DNA of 64,000 bases from Hyphomonadaceae bacterium (GTDB lineage: Bacteria; Pseudomonadota; Alphaproteobacteria; Caulobacterales; Hyphomonadaceae), in NCBI GenBank assembly GCA_024743315.1, contig JANSWU010000006.1, positions 186,001-250,000 of the forward strand. Reading direction: 5' to 3'. A program made the translations under genes and the position numbers. Of the stretch, positions 13,563-22,563 are shown piece by piece; the first letter of the stretch is position 1, and every line of letters starts with the position of its first letter. Under the pieces are notes generated by a model. The model ran no database searches. It was not told where the DNA came from and worked only from the letters and a program-made list of their open reading frames with translations.

Positions 13563-15284
13563 TTGAGTAAACGCCGGATCCTGATCACTTCCGCCCTGCC
13601 TTATATCAATGGCATCAAACACTTGGGCAATTTGGCGGGGTCAATGCTGCCCGCGGACGTGTTCGCGCGGTACCAACGCCTGCAAGGCCATGACGTGCTT
13701 TATGTATGCGCCACGGATGAACATGGCACGCCAGCCGAACTCGCCGCACAAGCAGCCGAGATGAGTGTGCAGGCTTATTGCGACGAACAGCATGATATCC
13801 AACGCGCCGCCGGCGAGGGATTTTCTTTGTCCTATGACTGGTTCGGACGTTCCTCCAGCGATGAGAACAAGGCGCTGACGCAACATTTTGCGCAGGTGCT
13901 GGAAGAGAAGGGCCTGATCGAAGAACGAGTTTCGAAACAGGTCTACAGCGTCGATGATGGTCGTTTCTTGCCGGACCGCTATGTCGAGGGCACCTGCCCG
14001 CATTGCGATTATGAGAAAGCGCGCGGCGACCAGTGCGATAATTGCGGCCGCCTGCTCGACCCGGTCGACCTGATCAATCCCTATTCGGCGGTCTCAGGCG
14101 GCACCAATATTGAGATCCGCGATACCGCGCATTTATTCCTCTTGCAGTCCAAGATGCAGGACACCATCCGGGAATGGGTGGAAGCGTCAAAAGACTGGCC
14201 GCAGCTGGCGCGCTCCATCGCACTGAAATGGCTCGATGAAGGCCTGCGCGATCGTGCCATTACGCGTGACCTGAAATGGGGCGTGCCCGTGCTCGATGCG
14301 GACGGTAACCCGCGCCCGGGATTTGAGGACAAGGTGTTCTATGTCTGGTTCGATGCACCGGTCGAGTATATCGCCGCGACCGAAGAATGGGCGAAAGCCA
14401 CGGGCGGAGACTGGCGGTGCTGGTGGCGTAAGGATGAGGGGGCAGAGGATGTCGAATATGTCCAGTTCATGGGCAAGGACAATGTCGCCTTCCACACGGT
14501 CTCTTTCCCGGTCACGATTTTCGGTTCGGGCGAGCCTTGGAAGACGGTTGATAAGCTGAAAGCCTTTAACTGGGTGACCTGGTATGGCGGCAAGTTCTCG
14601 ACCAGCCAGAAACGCGGCGTGTTCATGGATAAGGCGCTGGAGCTTCTGCCCGCCGATTATTGGCGCTGGTATTTGATGGCCAATGCGCCGGAAGGATCGG
14701 ACGCCGCCTTTACCTGGGAGGGTTTCCAGGCCGCGATCAATTCGGACCTGGCCAATGTGCTGGGCAATTTCGTCAATCGGATCACCAAATATACGGTCAG
14801 CAAACTTGACGGCGCGGTTCCATCCGCCGGCACGCCCGGCGACGACGAAGCCTGGATGGCGGGTGAACTGAAAGCTGGCTTGCAGCGCATCTCGGAGCAT
14901 TATGAGGCTATGGAGTTCCGCAAGGCTGCCGCGGAAACCCGCGCCCTATGGGCGGCTGGCAATGAATACCTGACGCGGGCCGAGCCGTGGGTGAAATACA
15001 AGTCAGACAAGGATGCGGCCGCAATTGGTGTTCGAACCGGGCTCAATCTGGTCGCAATCTTTGCGATCATTGCCCAGCCGCTGATCCCGAACACCGCAAA
15101 GACCATTCTCGACACGCTCGGCATTCCCGACGAGAACCGCAAATGGCCATCTCCGGACGATGAAGGACTGCTGGACGCCCTGCCCCATGGCATGTCGGTC
15201 GAGGCGCCCCCGGTCCTGTTCCAGAAGATCGAAGACGCCATGGTCGCAGAGTGGACCGAGACATTTGGCGGCGAGGAGAGCTGA
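13563..15284 (+). CDS. metG: Methionyl-tRNA synthetase
   Basis: A 573-residue class I synthetase that loads methionine on tRNA-Met and initiator tRNA. The HIGH motif is HLGN at residues 20-23. The four-cysteine zinc knuckle is CPHCDYEKARGDQCDNC near 138-154. The KMSKS loop appears as KFSTSQKRG near 343, a form seen in this MetG subgroup. The C-terminal tRNA-binding EMAP-type extension is absent, as expected for a 570-residue form. The TTG at 13563 has AAGGGA nine bases upstream and begins the conserved KRRILITSALPYINGIKH segment; the frame is open 17 codons further up without a better start. A small conserved gene follows after three bases. Confidence 0.96.
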   Translation: MSKRRILITSALPYINGIKHLGNLAGSMLPADVFARYQRLQGHDVLYVCATDEHGTPAELAAQAAEMSVQAYCDEQHDIQRAAGEGFSLSYDWFGRSSSDENKALTQHFAQVLEEKGLIEERVSKQVYSVDDGRFLPDRYVEGTCPHCDYEKARGDQCDNCGRLLDPVDLINPYSAVSGGTNIEIRDTAHLFLLQSKMQDTIREWVEASKDWPQLARSIALKWLDEGLRDRAITRDLKWGVPVLDADGNPRPGFEDKVFYVWFDAPVEYIAATEEWAKATGGDWRCWWRKDEGAEDVEYVQFMGKDNVAFHTVSFPVTIFGSGEPWKTVDKLKAFNWVTWYGGKFSTSQKRGVFMDKALELLPADYWRWYLMANAPEGSDAAFTWEGFQAAINSDLANVLGNFVNRITKYTVSKLDGAVPSAGTPGDDEAWMAGELKAGLQRISEHYEAMEFRKAAAETRALWAAGNEYLTRAEPWVKYKSDKDAAAIGVRTGLNLVAIFAIIAQPLIPNTAKTILDTLGIPDENRKWPSPDDEGLLDALPHGMSVEAPPVLFQKIEDAMVAEWTETFGGEES

Positions 15285-15287
15285 TCT

Positions 15288-15908
15288 ATGCCCCTCCCGA
15301 ACCGCGTCGATCCATTTGGTCTGATCCATGCGGTGCCGGAACGCGGGACCCTGATGGGCAATCGTGGCGGTTGCTTTCATAAAGAAGACAAGACACTGAA
15401 GCCAACGCATTGGAAAACCCGCCAATGGATCACCTGTGTGTTGGATTTCAAAGGTCGCCAGCGCGAATTGATGGCAGAGGGCACCTATACCGAACTGTTT
15501 TTCCTGGACGAGGTCACCGCGCTCGCCGCTGGGCATCGGCCTTGTTATGAGTGTCGTTACACGGACGCCAAACGCTTTCGTGAAGCCTTGGTGCGCTCAG
15601 GCGTGTTTCGCTATCGCCCGAAAGCGAGTGATCTCAGCGATGCAATTGCGGGCGAGATCCAGGCGGTCTTGAAGGGTAAGTCGGAGCGCGAACAATTGGA
15701 CCCCGCCAATCTGCCAGATGGGGCCATGTTCACAACCGGATCGGCGGCCTATTTGAAATGGCAAGATCGGGCCCATGCCTGGAGCTTCGCAGGCTACGGC
15801 ACGCCAGTCGAGCTGCCCAAGCGCGCAGTACGTTTGACGCCGCACATTACCTGCCAGGCCTTGGCGCACGGCTATCAGCCAGCGGTTCATTCAAGTTTGA
15901 CGGTCTAG
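15288..15908 (+). CDS. Conserved hypothetical protein with a GHRPCYECR motif
   Basis: A 206-residue cytoplasmic protein common in alphaproteobacteria but without a known role. Conserved stretches are NRVDPFGLIHAVPERGTLMGNRGG, WKTRQWITCVLDFKGR, YTELFFLDEVTALAAGHRPC and YECRYTDAKRF. The GHRPCYECR segment resembles the RPCxxC metal site of the Ada N-terminal domain, which suggests metal binding or nucleic acid contact; that is inference. It starts three bases after metG and is likely in its operon. Its stop overlaps the convergent next gene by four bases. Confidence 0.72.
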   Translation: MPLPNRVDPFGLIHAVPERGTLMGNRGGCFHKEDKTLKPTHWKTRQWITCVLDFKGRQRELMAEGTYTELFFLDEVTALAAGHRPCYECRYTDAKRFREALVRSGVFRYRPKASDLSDAIAGEIQAVLKGKSEREQLDPANLPDGAMFTTGSAAYLKWQDRAHAWSFAGYGTPVELPKRAVRLTPHITCQALAHGYQPAVHSSLTV

Positions 15909-16639
15909 TCGACGGGGCGCGTCACAATCAGCTCATTGATCCGACGCGACTTCTCCTTGGCAAACAGGACATTGTGCAAATACCAGACTTCGCCATCGGC
16001 CAAGGTGATTTCAATGTCGCCCGTGACCACAAGGCCGAGAATGCGGTGGCGCAGGAAGTCATCCTTCAGGTAACGACACCGCGCATTGGCGCCGCTTTCA
16101 GCCCGATCTCCGGTTCCCCAGAACACCCGTTCGCGGACCTGTCCGGGGGCAATTTCGTAATATTTGACTTTGTCGAAGCCGAAAATCATGACCGCCCACA
16201 TTATGAAAACGCTGACACCGACAAACCAGTAGAAAGCCGGGCTCATGCGGATATCGAGCCCACCAATGAAGGCTGCGACCGGGCCATAGAGATTGGCCGT
16301 AACCAGCAAGATTCCCCCAATCAGGAGAATGAGCCCGAGGATGACTGAATTGGCGCCGCGCAGTTTCACCGTGGTCGAGAAAATGACGAAGACCAGCACG
16401 AAAACGAAAGTCTGCCCTTGCACCCGCGCCGCGGCTTCAGTCCCTTCACCAGACACGAACATGGACACGAACCCGAACAGTAAGCCGAGCGCCCAGATCG
16501 GCCACCAATACAGGATCGGAGAATGGGTATAGACTTTCAGCTCGGACAGCTGATTGAACGCATCCTGGGTGTGAATATGCTCTTTCTGCGCCGACTGCTG
16601 CGGTGCGGGTTGAGCTGTTTCGGTCGGCGTTTCAGACAT
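15905..16639 (-). CDS. Hypothetical membrane protein, four to five helices, 244 aa
   Basis: An N-terminal polar segment rich in Gln, Pro and Thr (1-40) leads to hydrophobic helices at about 43-63, 75-90, 98-118 and 135-158. A soluble C-terminal domain follows, with the segments YYEIAPGQVRERVFWGTG, RILGLVVTGDIEITL and NVLFAKEKSRRINELI, a fold reminiscent of bacterial PH-type membrane domains. The GAGGC before the ATG supports the start. It converges with the metG-linked gene, with a four-base overlap. Unknown function. Confidence 0.65.
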   Translation of the reverse strand: MSETPTETAQPAPQQSAQKEHIHTQDAFNQLSELKVYTHSPILYWWPIWALGLLFGFVSMFVSGEGTEAAARVQGQTFVFVLVFVIFSTTVKLRGANSVILGLILLIGGILLVTANLYGPVAAFIGGLDIRMSPAFYWFVGVSVFIMWAVMIFGFDKVKYYEIAPGQVRERVFWGTGDRAESGANARCRYLKDDFLRHRILGLVVTGDIEITLADGEVWYLHNVLFAKEKSRRINELIVTRPVD

Positions 16640-16723
16640 GCTTGTGCCTCCATGTATGGGGCGTAGCTTAGCAAGTCCTAAGTCATTGCGAAAATGATTT
16701 TTTTGCGGAACACCCGAGGCTTA

Positions 16724-17503
16724 TCAGGCGCTTTCATCGGCGTTCAGATTGCGCTCGATTTGCTGCTGCTGCAGCGCCATGAGCGCCATCCCGCGCAGCA
16801 AAGCGCCGCGTGTCTGGCCCTTTTTGTAGCTGAGCCGTTTGTACAAGGTGATCGTGCCCTCACAGATATCCTGATTGGCCGTCTTGCTGGGCTTTTCAGT
16901 CGATAATTGGGTCAGCATGTTTTTTACAGACGGCTCGAGGGTGGCGACATTCATCGTCCAGTTGAGCACCTCTTTTTGTGACGCGGCGCGCCGGTTCTCA
17001 ACGGTTTGAGGTGCCGATAGCAGATCGATAATCAGCTGCGTCTCGCGCTTGCGCAAATCGCTTGGAAACTCCTTGACCGAGTCCAGCGGCTCACCTTTGA
17101 TCAAACGGACGCAATCAGCGACATTTTCCTCATTTAGGTGTTCGTAAGTTGCGATCATAACCTGAATGATCTCGCGTACATCTTCGTCACTGGCGACGCG
17201 TGAGAGCTGCAGGATTTCAGCAACGAATTTTTCGCGCATGCGCAAGCCTGCAAGATAACCAGCTTCGCGCGGCGTGCGGCCGCGGCTATATTCCTGGAGC
17301 GCGATTTTGCGGAATGTTGAATAAAGCTGCGGTCGACGGTCCTGCAGGACGATGAACATCTGACCGTACATATCGCCGTCATCTGCGAGACGCTGGACCT
17401 CCGCGTCAAACGCCGCCGGATCCACTGGCTCGCTGCCGCAAGCGGCCAAGCCAAATAGACCAATCGCGAAACATGCTGCTTTCAAATGCTGACGCACCGC
17501 CAT
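16724..17503 (-). CDS. Hypothetical lipoprotein, 259 aa
   Basis: A lipoprotein signal with lipobox LAAC (Cys22) is followed by an all-helical mature part of about 237 residues. It contains many charged heptad-like stretches (EVLNWTMNVATLEPSVKNML, GALLRGMALMALQQQQIERNL) and two cysteines in the NVADCVRLI and NQDICEGT segments. No family is recognised. It diverges from the M20 peptidase gene across 100 bases. GAGGG lies before the ATG. Confidence 0.65.
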   Translation of the reverse strand: MAVRQHLKAACFAIGLFGLAACGSEPVDPAAFDAEVQRLADDGDMYGQMFIVLQDRRPQLYSTFRKIALQEYSRGRTPREAGYLAGLRMREKFVAEILQLSRVASDEDVREIIQVMIATYEHLNEENVADCVRLIKGEPLDSVKEFPSDLRKRETQLIIDLLSAPQTVENRRAASQKEVLNWTMNVATLEPSVKNMLTQLSTEKPSKTANQDICEGTITLYKRLSYKKGQTRGALLRGMALMALQQQQIERNLNADESA

Positions 17504-17602
17504 GGGAAACCCTCATCCATCAAGTTTCGATGCGCCTTGCCTTGCACATCCTTTCCCGCCACGATGGCACGGTTACCTTAATATGCTGATAAGTGAGGGC
17601 TC

Positions 17603-19039
17603 ATGTTTCGATCGAATTTGGTAATCGCCACACTCCTGGCAGCGGGCACATTGACCGCCTGCTCAAGCTCTGAAACGCCAGGATCGGCGCAGGCTGAGCC
17701 GCCCATGCAGACGGCGGAACTCACGCAAGCCAGAGTCGAAATCACTGCGGATATGCCGACGGCAGGCACCAACCTGATCGATCTTTATACCTGGTTCCAT
17801 ATGAACCCGGAGCTTTCATTCAAGGAGATCAAGAGCTCCTCGATCATGGCAAATGAGCTTGAGAGTCTCGGTTTCACCGTGACCACCGGCTTGGGCGATG
17901 CCTGGACACGCGACAAGTCGATGCGCGATTACGGTGTCGTGCGCGATGGCGTTGGCGGCTATGGCGTTGTCGGTGTGTTCGAGAATGGCGACGGCCCCAC
18001 CGTTCTCATTCGCGCTGACATGGACGCCCTGCCGGTCGCAGAAAGGACTGGCGTGCCGCACGCCTCGCAGATTGTCGATGAAACCTGGACCGGCGTCACA
18101 AATGGCGTGATGCATGCTTGCGGACACGATATCCATATGACCAGCTGGGTCGGCACGGCGCGTAATCTGATCGCCGCCAAGGATGACTGGTCGGGCACCC
18201 TGGTGATGATCGCCCAGCCGGCCGAGGAGCTTGGCAATGGCGCCAAGGCGATGATTGCGGACGGCCTGTTCGAGCGTTTCCCAAAGCCTGATTACAATCT
18301 CGCGCTACATGTCTCCGCCAGTCTGCCGAGCGGTAAAGTCGCGTATTCGTCAGGCTATGCGCTTGCCAATGTCGACAGCATCGACATCACCGTCAAAGGG
18401 GTTGGCGGCCATGGGGCCTATCCGCACACGACCAAGGATCCTGTCATTGTCGGAGCGTCGATCGTGACCGCCGTGCAAACGCTAGTCTCCCGCAATGTGA
18501 ACCCGCAGACGCCTGCGGTGGTTACGGTCGGCTCCTTCCAGGCCGGCGCCAAGCACAATATTATTTCCGATGAAGCCAAACTGCTTCTGACCGTGCGCTC
18601 TTATGATGATGAAACCCGAGCCATGCTGCTGGACGGCATTGAGCGCATCGCCAAGGCCCAAGCGCTTGCTTTTGGCGCCCCTGAACCGGACATCTTCATC
18701 GAGCCAGATTACACCCCCTCCACCTATAATGATCCGGATCTCGCCGCGACGGCTGCCGCCGCGATCAGCGCCGTCATAGGTGAAGACAATGTCAATCAGG
18801 TTCAACCGGTCATGGGCGGCGAGGATTTCAGCCAGTATGGCCGGACCGATGCCAAGATTCCCGGCTTGATCTATTGGATCGGCGCGGTTGAGCCGGGCAA
18901 GTGGCAAGCCGCGCAGGATAGTGAACTCGGCCTGCCATCTTTGCATTCCCCGTTCTTTGCCCCCGATTATGAACCGACGATCGAAACCGGGGTTGCCAGC
19001 ATGACGGCGACCGCCCTGGCCCTGTTCGAGAAAGGCTGA
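17603..19039 (+). CDS. M20 family metal-dependent amidohydrolase/peptidase, lipoprotein
   Basis: A 478-residue M20D-type hydrolase carried on a lipoprotein signal (LTAC, Cys20). Metal and catalytic sites are visible: RADMDALPV, VMHACGHDIHMT, AQPAEELGNGAKAM, and a late HSPFF for the last histidine. GGHGAYPH is the lid-domain histidine and MGGEDFSQYG the conserved acidic segment. These enzymes cut N-acyl amino acids or dipeptides; acting in the periplasm here, it likely scavenges peptides. GAGGG before the ATG supports the start. A small kinase-like gene follows after eight bases and is probably co-transcribed. Confidence 0.9.
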   Translation: MFRSNLVIATLLAAGTLTACSSSETPGSAQAEPPMQTAELTQARVEITADMPTAGTNLIDLYTWFHMNPELSFKEIKSSSIMANELESLGFTVTTGLGDAWTRDKSMRDYGVVRDGVGGYGVVGVFENGDGPTVLIRADMDALPVAERTGVPHASQIVDETWTGVTNGVMHACGHDIHMTSWVGTARNLIAAKDDWSGTLVMIAQPAEELGNGAKAMIADGLFERFPKPDYNLALHVSASLPSGKVAYSSGYALANVDSIDITVKGVGGHGAYPHTTKDPVIVGASIVTAVQTLVSRNVNPQTPAVVTVGSFQAGAKHNIISDEAKLLLTVRSYDDETRAMLLDGIERIAKAQALAFGAPEPDIFIEPDYTPSTYNDPDLAATAAAAISAVIGEDNVNQVQPVMGGEDFSQYGRTDAKIPGLIYWIGAVEPGKWQAAQDSELGLPSLHSPFFAPDYEPTIETGVASMTATALALFEKG

Positions 19040-19047
19040 TCTGCAAC

Positions 19048-19575
19048 ATGCAGCTTGTCTTCATCTATGGCCCTCCAGCTGCCGGGAAATTTACGATTGC
19101 GCGGAAAGTCGCCGAACAGACCGGGCTCGCCCTGTTTCACAATCATCTGATTGTCGACGCGGTCGGCGCCGTGTTTCCATTTGGCAGCGAGCACTTCAGG
19201 GCGCTTAGAGAGAAGTTCTGGTTTGAGACGTTCGAAGCGGCGGTGAAGGACGGGAAATCGCTGATCTTTACGTTCTTGCCAGAGAACACCGTGTCACCAG
19301 ACTTCGTTGATAGAGTATGCGATCTGGTGGAGGCGAACGGCGGCGACATCTTGTTTGTTCGGCTCGACCTCTCTCGTGACGCCCAACTCGCCCGGCTTGG
19401 CAACTCGGACCGCGGAAAATTCGGAAAGCTTCGCGACGAAACCATCCTGAAGGCCAATTTTGATCAGTTTGAAGACAGCATCGCGGCGATGCCATCCCCA
19501 GCCCTCACAATTGATACGAGCACCAATTCCCCGGAACAATCCGCTCTGAAGATTGCCGAATTGCTCTCGCGTTAA
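19048..19575 (+). CDS. P-loop nucleotide or small-molecule kinase-like protein
   Basis: A 175-residue AAA_18-type protein. The Walker A segment is GPPAAGKFTIARKVAE, in which Phe takes the place of the usual Ser/Thr after Lys, followed by Thr. A hydrophobic strand plus acid (SLIFTFLPE) and a later LFVRLDLSRDAQLARL segment fit the usual kinase fold with a lid. Proteins of this type are often annotated as shikimate kinase-like without proof. It follows the M20 peptidase gene closely. Confidence 0.65.
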   Translation: MQLVFIYGPPAAGKFTIARKVAEQTGLALFHNHLIVDAVGAVFPFGSEHFRALREKFWFETFEAAVKDGKSLIFTFLPENTVSPDFVDRVCDLVEANGGDILFVRLDLSRDAQLARLGNSDRGKFGKLRDETILKANFDQFEDSIAAMPSPALTIDTSTNSPEQSALKIAELLSR

Positions 19576-19663
19576 AGCACCCCTGGCTCTCGCCACGACA
19601 CCCCTAGCGTCCCGGATATGAACCACTAGGTTCAATGAGAAAATGAGAAATAGGGAGCCCCCA

Positions 19664-20335
19664 ATGGATGTCAGCACTGCGATCAAGCAACGGATTTCAA
19701 CCCGCGCTTTTCTGGACACGCCACTGCCCGAAGCTGAGGTCAGACAATGGCTGACGGACGCACAACGCTCGCCCTCTGGCGGCAACTTACAGCCCTGGCG
19801 CGTGATCGCGCTGACCGGCGATGCCAAACAGGCTGTGGTCGATCTTGCGGCTGCAAAACTGGCTGAAAACCCACGCGGTGAACCGACTGATTATCCGATC
19901 TATCCAGATTACATCTCAGATGCCCAGAATGCCCGTCGCCGCGCCGTTGGCGAGGCCATGTACGGTAAGATTGGGATCCCGCGCGAAGACAAGATGGGCC
20001 GCATGATGTGGTTCGCGCGCAATTATCAATTCTTCAACGCGCCCCTGGCTTTGTTCATCATCATGGATGAACGTGTCGGGCATGGCCAATGGGGACATAC
20101 CGGCATGTTCATGCAGACACTTTGCCTGCTCGCCGAAGAACGCGGCTGGGGCACTTGTATGCAAGAATGCTGGGGCATCCTGCGCCCGAGCCTGAAAGAG
20201 CATTTAGGCCTTGGCGAACATGAAATGGTCTGGTGCGGTATGGCGGTCGGCATTCCGGACAAAACTGACCCGGTGAACGAACTCTATACCGACCGCGCGG
20301 GCCTCGAAGAGTTTGCCGAGCTTCGCGGCTTCTAA
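19664..20335 (+). CDS. Nitroreductase family protein
   Basis: A 223-residue FMN-dependent nitroreductase. Conserved features are TAIKQRISTRAFLDTPLPEAEV at the start (FMN phosphate contacts at R-x-S-T-R), QRSPSGGNLQPWRVI (flavin binding), and GWGTCMQECWGI near the C-terminus. It should reduce nitro compounds, quinones or enones using NAD(P)H in the cytoplasm. GGGAG seven bases before 19664 fits better than the longer frame from 19643. Confidence 0.88.
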   Translation: MDVSTAIKQRISTRAFLDTPLPEAEVRQWLTDAQRSPSGGNLQPWRVIALTGDAKQAVVDLAAAKLAENPRGEPTDYPIYPDYISDAQNARRRAVGEAMYGKIGIPREDKMGRMMWFARNYQFFNAPLALFIIMDERVGHGQWGHTGMFMQTLCLLAEERGWGTCMQECWGILRPSLKEHLGLGEHEMVWCGMAVGIPDKTDPVNELYTDRAGLEEFAELRGF

Positions 20336-20386
20336 ACACCCTGCTTCGACCGCAATCATGCCACAGTGCGCCGTCAGTCTGACCAT

Positions 20387-20974
20387 ATGGAGCCGACCCG
20401 ACGCACCTGCCTGACAGGCCTTTTCGCCTTTCCGCTGCTGCCGAGCATCGCTTCGCGGTCAGAGACCAAGGCGGCCAGTTTGATCGTCCATGCGCGCACA
20501 CAGATTGGCGTCACCACGAGCTATGACCCGGCCTATGTCGCATTGGATTATCCCGGTGGCGATGTGCCGAGAGATCGCGGCGTTTGCATCGATGTCGTTA
20601 TCCGCGCTTATCGCGAGGCTTTCGGATTTGATTTTCAGGAGCATGTCCACAAAGATATGTCGGCCAATTTCAGCGCCTATCCCAAACGCTGGGGGCTGAC
20701 CCGAACCGACCGGAACATTGATCATCGCCGGGTACCCAACGTCGAAACCTGGCTCACGCGGCATGGTCACGAAGTGCCCGCCAGCAACTGGCAACCCGGA
20801 GACATTATAACTTGCCGTGTCGGCGGCTCCCTGCCGCATATCGGCATATTATCCAGTCGCAAAGATCGACAGGGACGCTGGAAAGCCATTCACAATATCG
20901 GCCTTGGCACGCTCGAAGACAGCCGCATCTGGGCATATGGCGACCAGAGACGTTTTCGCTTTCTGCCTAGCTGA
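20387..20974 (+). CDS. DUF1287 family exported protein
   Basis: A 195-residue protein with an N-terminal TRRTCLTGLFAFPLLPSIAS, which looks like a Tat-style or short Sec signal. The mature part matches DUF1287: YDPAYVALDYPGGDVPRDRGVCIDVVIRAYR, a cysteine followed by an Asp, then NWQPGDIITC, LPHIGILSSRK and IHNIG. The Cys, His and Asp arrangement looks like a distant NlpC/P60-type hydrolase site, which is inference. An upstream in-frame GTG (20366) is possible. The end overlaps the convergent AHSA1 gene by eight bases. Confidence 0.8.
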   Translation: MEPTRRTCLTGLFAFPLLPSIASRSETKAASLIVHARTQIGVTTSYDPAYVALDYPGGDVPRDRGVCIDVVIRAYREAFGFDFQEHVHKDMSANFSAYPKRWGLTRTDRNIDHRRVPNVETWLTRHGHEVPASNWQPGDIITCRVGGSLPHIGILSSRKDRQGRWKAIHNIGLGTLEDSRIWAYGDQRRFRFLPS

Positions 20975-21374
20975 GCATCATCCGCAAGCGCAACAAATGT
21001 TCATCCCAGCCCTTGTCATGGCCGGTGAGCTCGCTGAATTCCCGAATGCCTTCATGGGTGAGCGTCAGCTGCGTGCCGCCAGACACTTCAAGCAGGTCCC
21101 AAGTCACGGTGGTGACCACGCCTTTCAGCCATTGATGGGTAAACGTGTGCACCAGTTTCTTCGGTGGATCACTCTCCAAAACTTCACCCCACATCAGCTT
21201 ACGATCCTCTTTGTTGAGATCGAAGCTGAGATATTGAAATGAAGCTCCTGCGGTGAGGTCACGATCGGTTTCATGAAACCAGCGCGCCAGCAGATCTTTC
21301 TCGGTCAGATGTCGCCACACGGTTTCCGGGCTTGCTTTCAAATAGATGGTCTTGATCATCACCGGTTCAGCCAT
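20967..21374 (-). CDS. AHSA1/SRPBCC domain protein
   Basis: A 135-residue START-like hydrophobic-ligand fold: KTIYLKASPETVWRHLTEKDLLARWF at the start, then the strand region FQYLSFDLNKED and a C-terminal helix HDKGWDEHLLRLRMM. It overlaps the upstream ArsR gene by eight bases. ArsR plus SRPBCC pairs are common and the ligand is seldom known. The short sequence is complete. Confidence 0.87.
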   Translation of the reverse strand: MAEPVMIKTIYLKASPETVWRHLTEKDLLARWFHETDRDLTAGASFQYLSFDLNKEDRKLMWGEVLESDPPKKLVHTFTHQWLKGVVTTVTWDLLEVSGGTQLTLTHEGIREFSELTGHDKGWDEHLLRLRMMLS

Positions 21375-21681
21375 TTTCGGCCTCCACTTCTCTTTTTAAA
21401 TTATCGAGTTTTTCGTCCCAGAATTGACTGAAGAAACCGAGCCAATCTGAGACCGTTTTCAAGGCTTCGGGCTGCAGCCTATGCAGCCGTTCCCGCCCCC
21501 TAGCGCGCACGCGGATCAGGCCGCCCTGTTCCAATACTTTCAAATGCTTTGTCACCGCCGGGCGGGTCATCTCATAATTGGAGGCGATTTCACCAAGCGA
21601 GCATTCGCGATCTGCCAGCATCGCCATGATGCTCCGCCGGGTCGGGTCGGCAATCGCTTTAAAGATTAGCTGTTCGGACAT
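21367..21681 (-). CDS. ArsR-type transcriptional repressor
   Basis: A 104-residue winged helix protein. ADPTRRSIMAMLADRECSLGEIASNYEMTRPAVTKHLKVLEQGGLI is the classic ArsR DNA-binding region. No metal-binding cysteine pair of the ELCVCDL type is visible, so control is probably by a ligand or by the partner SRPBCC protein rather than by metal. Two operator-like repeats lie just upstream, so it should regulate itself. Confidence 0.9.
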   Translation of the reverse strand: MSEQLIFKAIADPTRRSIMAMLADRECSLGEIASNYEMTRPAVTKHLKVLEQGGLIRVRARGRERLHRLQPEALKTVSDWLGFFSQFWDEKLDNLKREVEAENG

Positions 21682-21686
21682 TTTAT

Positions 21687-21727
21687 GAAACCTTTCAGTT
21701 TCCTTTTATAGGAAACCATTTAGTTTC
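21687..21727. promoter_or_regulatory. Two operator-like repeats for the ArsR regulator
   Basis: GAAACCTTTCAGTTTC (21687-21702) and GAAACCATTTAGTTTC (21712-21727) are two near-identical imperfect dyads, 25 bases apart and just upstream of the ArsR start. Similar GAAAC/GTTTC sites precede related ArsR/AHSA1 pairs. Confidence 0.65.
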
Positions 21728-21783
21728 ATGTCAACCGTAAATACGAGGCTGGCCTATCTCGCAAAGCGCGTTAAACACACGGC

Positions 21784-22563
21784 ATGAAAATCGCGACCTG
21801 GAATGTGAACTCTGTCAAAGCCCGCCTCCCCACAGTTCTGGAGGTGCTGAAAGCCATCGATTGCGATGTGGTCTGCTTGCAAGAGATCAAGTGCGAGACC
21901 GATGCCTTCCCGTATATGGAAATCGAGGAGCTCGGCTATAATGTCGAGGCGCATGGCCAGAAGAGCTATAATGGCGTCGCCCTGCTCTCCCGCTTCCCGG
22001 TTGAGGACGTGGTCAAAGGCCTGCCCGGCAATGCAGAAGATGATCAGGCGCGCTACATTGAAGCGCTGATCCTGTCCGACCATCCGGTCCGCGTCGGCGG
22101 GCTTTATTTGCCGAATGGCAACCCCGCGCCGGGACCAAAATATGACTATAAGCTCGACTGGATGGGCCATCTGAAAACCCATGCGACGACGCTGATGCAG
22201 GCTGAAGAACCGCTCGTCTTATGTGGCGATTACAATATCATCCCACGCGCCGAAGATTGTTGGGATGAAACTGTCTGGTCGGATGACGCGCTCGCATTGC
22301 CTCAGAGCCGCGCCGCCTTTCGCCGTCTCAAACATCTGGGCCTGACTGAAGCTTTTGAAGCCGCGGATAATCGCGGCCATCAATACACGTTCTGGGATTA
22401 TCAGGGTGGCGCCTTTCCGAAAGATCACGGCATCCGCATTGATCATCACCTGCTCAGCCCACAAGCGGCCGATCGGTTGGAAACTGTGGAGATCTATCGC
22501 AAGGCGCGTGGGCTCGAAAAACCGTCAGACCATGTCCCGGTGATTGTGACGCTGCGCGACTAG
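21784..22563 (+). CDS. xth: Exodeoxyribonuclease III
   Basis: A 259-residue AP endonuclease/3' exonuclease that repairs abasic sites. The family landmarks are present: MKIATWNVNSVKARLP, LQEIKCE with the metal-binding Glu34, NGVALLSR, LPNG for the active-site Tyr region, the GDYNI Asp/Asn pair, RIDHHLLS, and the final SDHVPV catalytic Asp-His. The length is standard. The stop overlaps the convergent next gene by a few bases. Confidence 0.96.
   Translation: MKIATWNVNSVKARLPTVLEVLKAIDCDVVCLQEIKCETDAFPYMEIEELGYNVEAHGQKSYNGVALLSRFPVEDVVKGLPGNAEDDQARYIEALILSDHPVRVGGLYLPNGNPAPGPKYDYKLDWMGHLKTHATTLMQAEEPLVLCGDYNIIPRAEDCWDETVWSDDALALPQSRAAFRRLKHLGLTEAFEAADNRGHQYTFWDYQGGAFPKDHGIRIDHHLLSPQAADRLETVEIYRKARGLEKPSDHVPVIVTLRD

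Noticed and set aside
14187-14900. 237-aa minus-strand ORF inside metG
   Set aside because: Antisense to a complete metG with all motifs.
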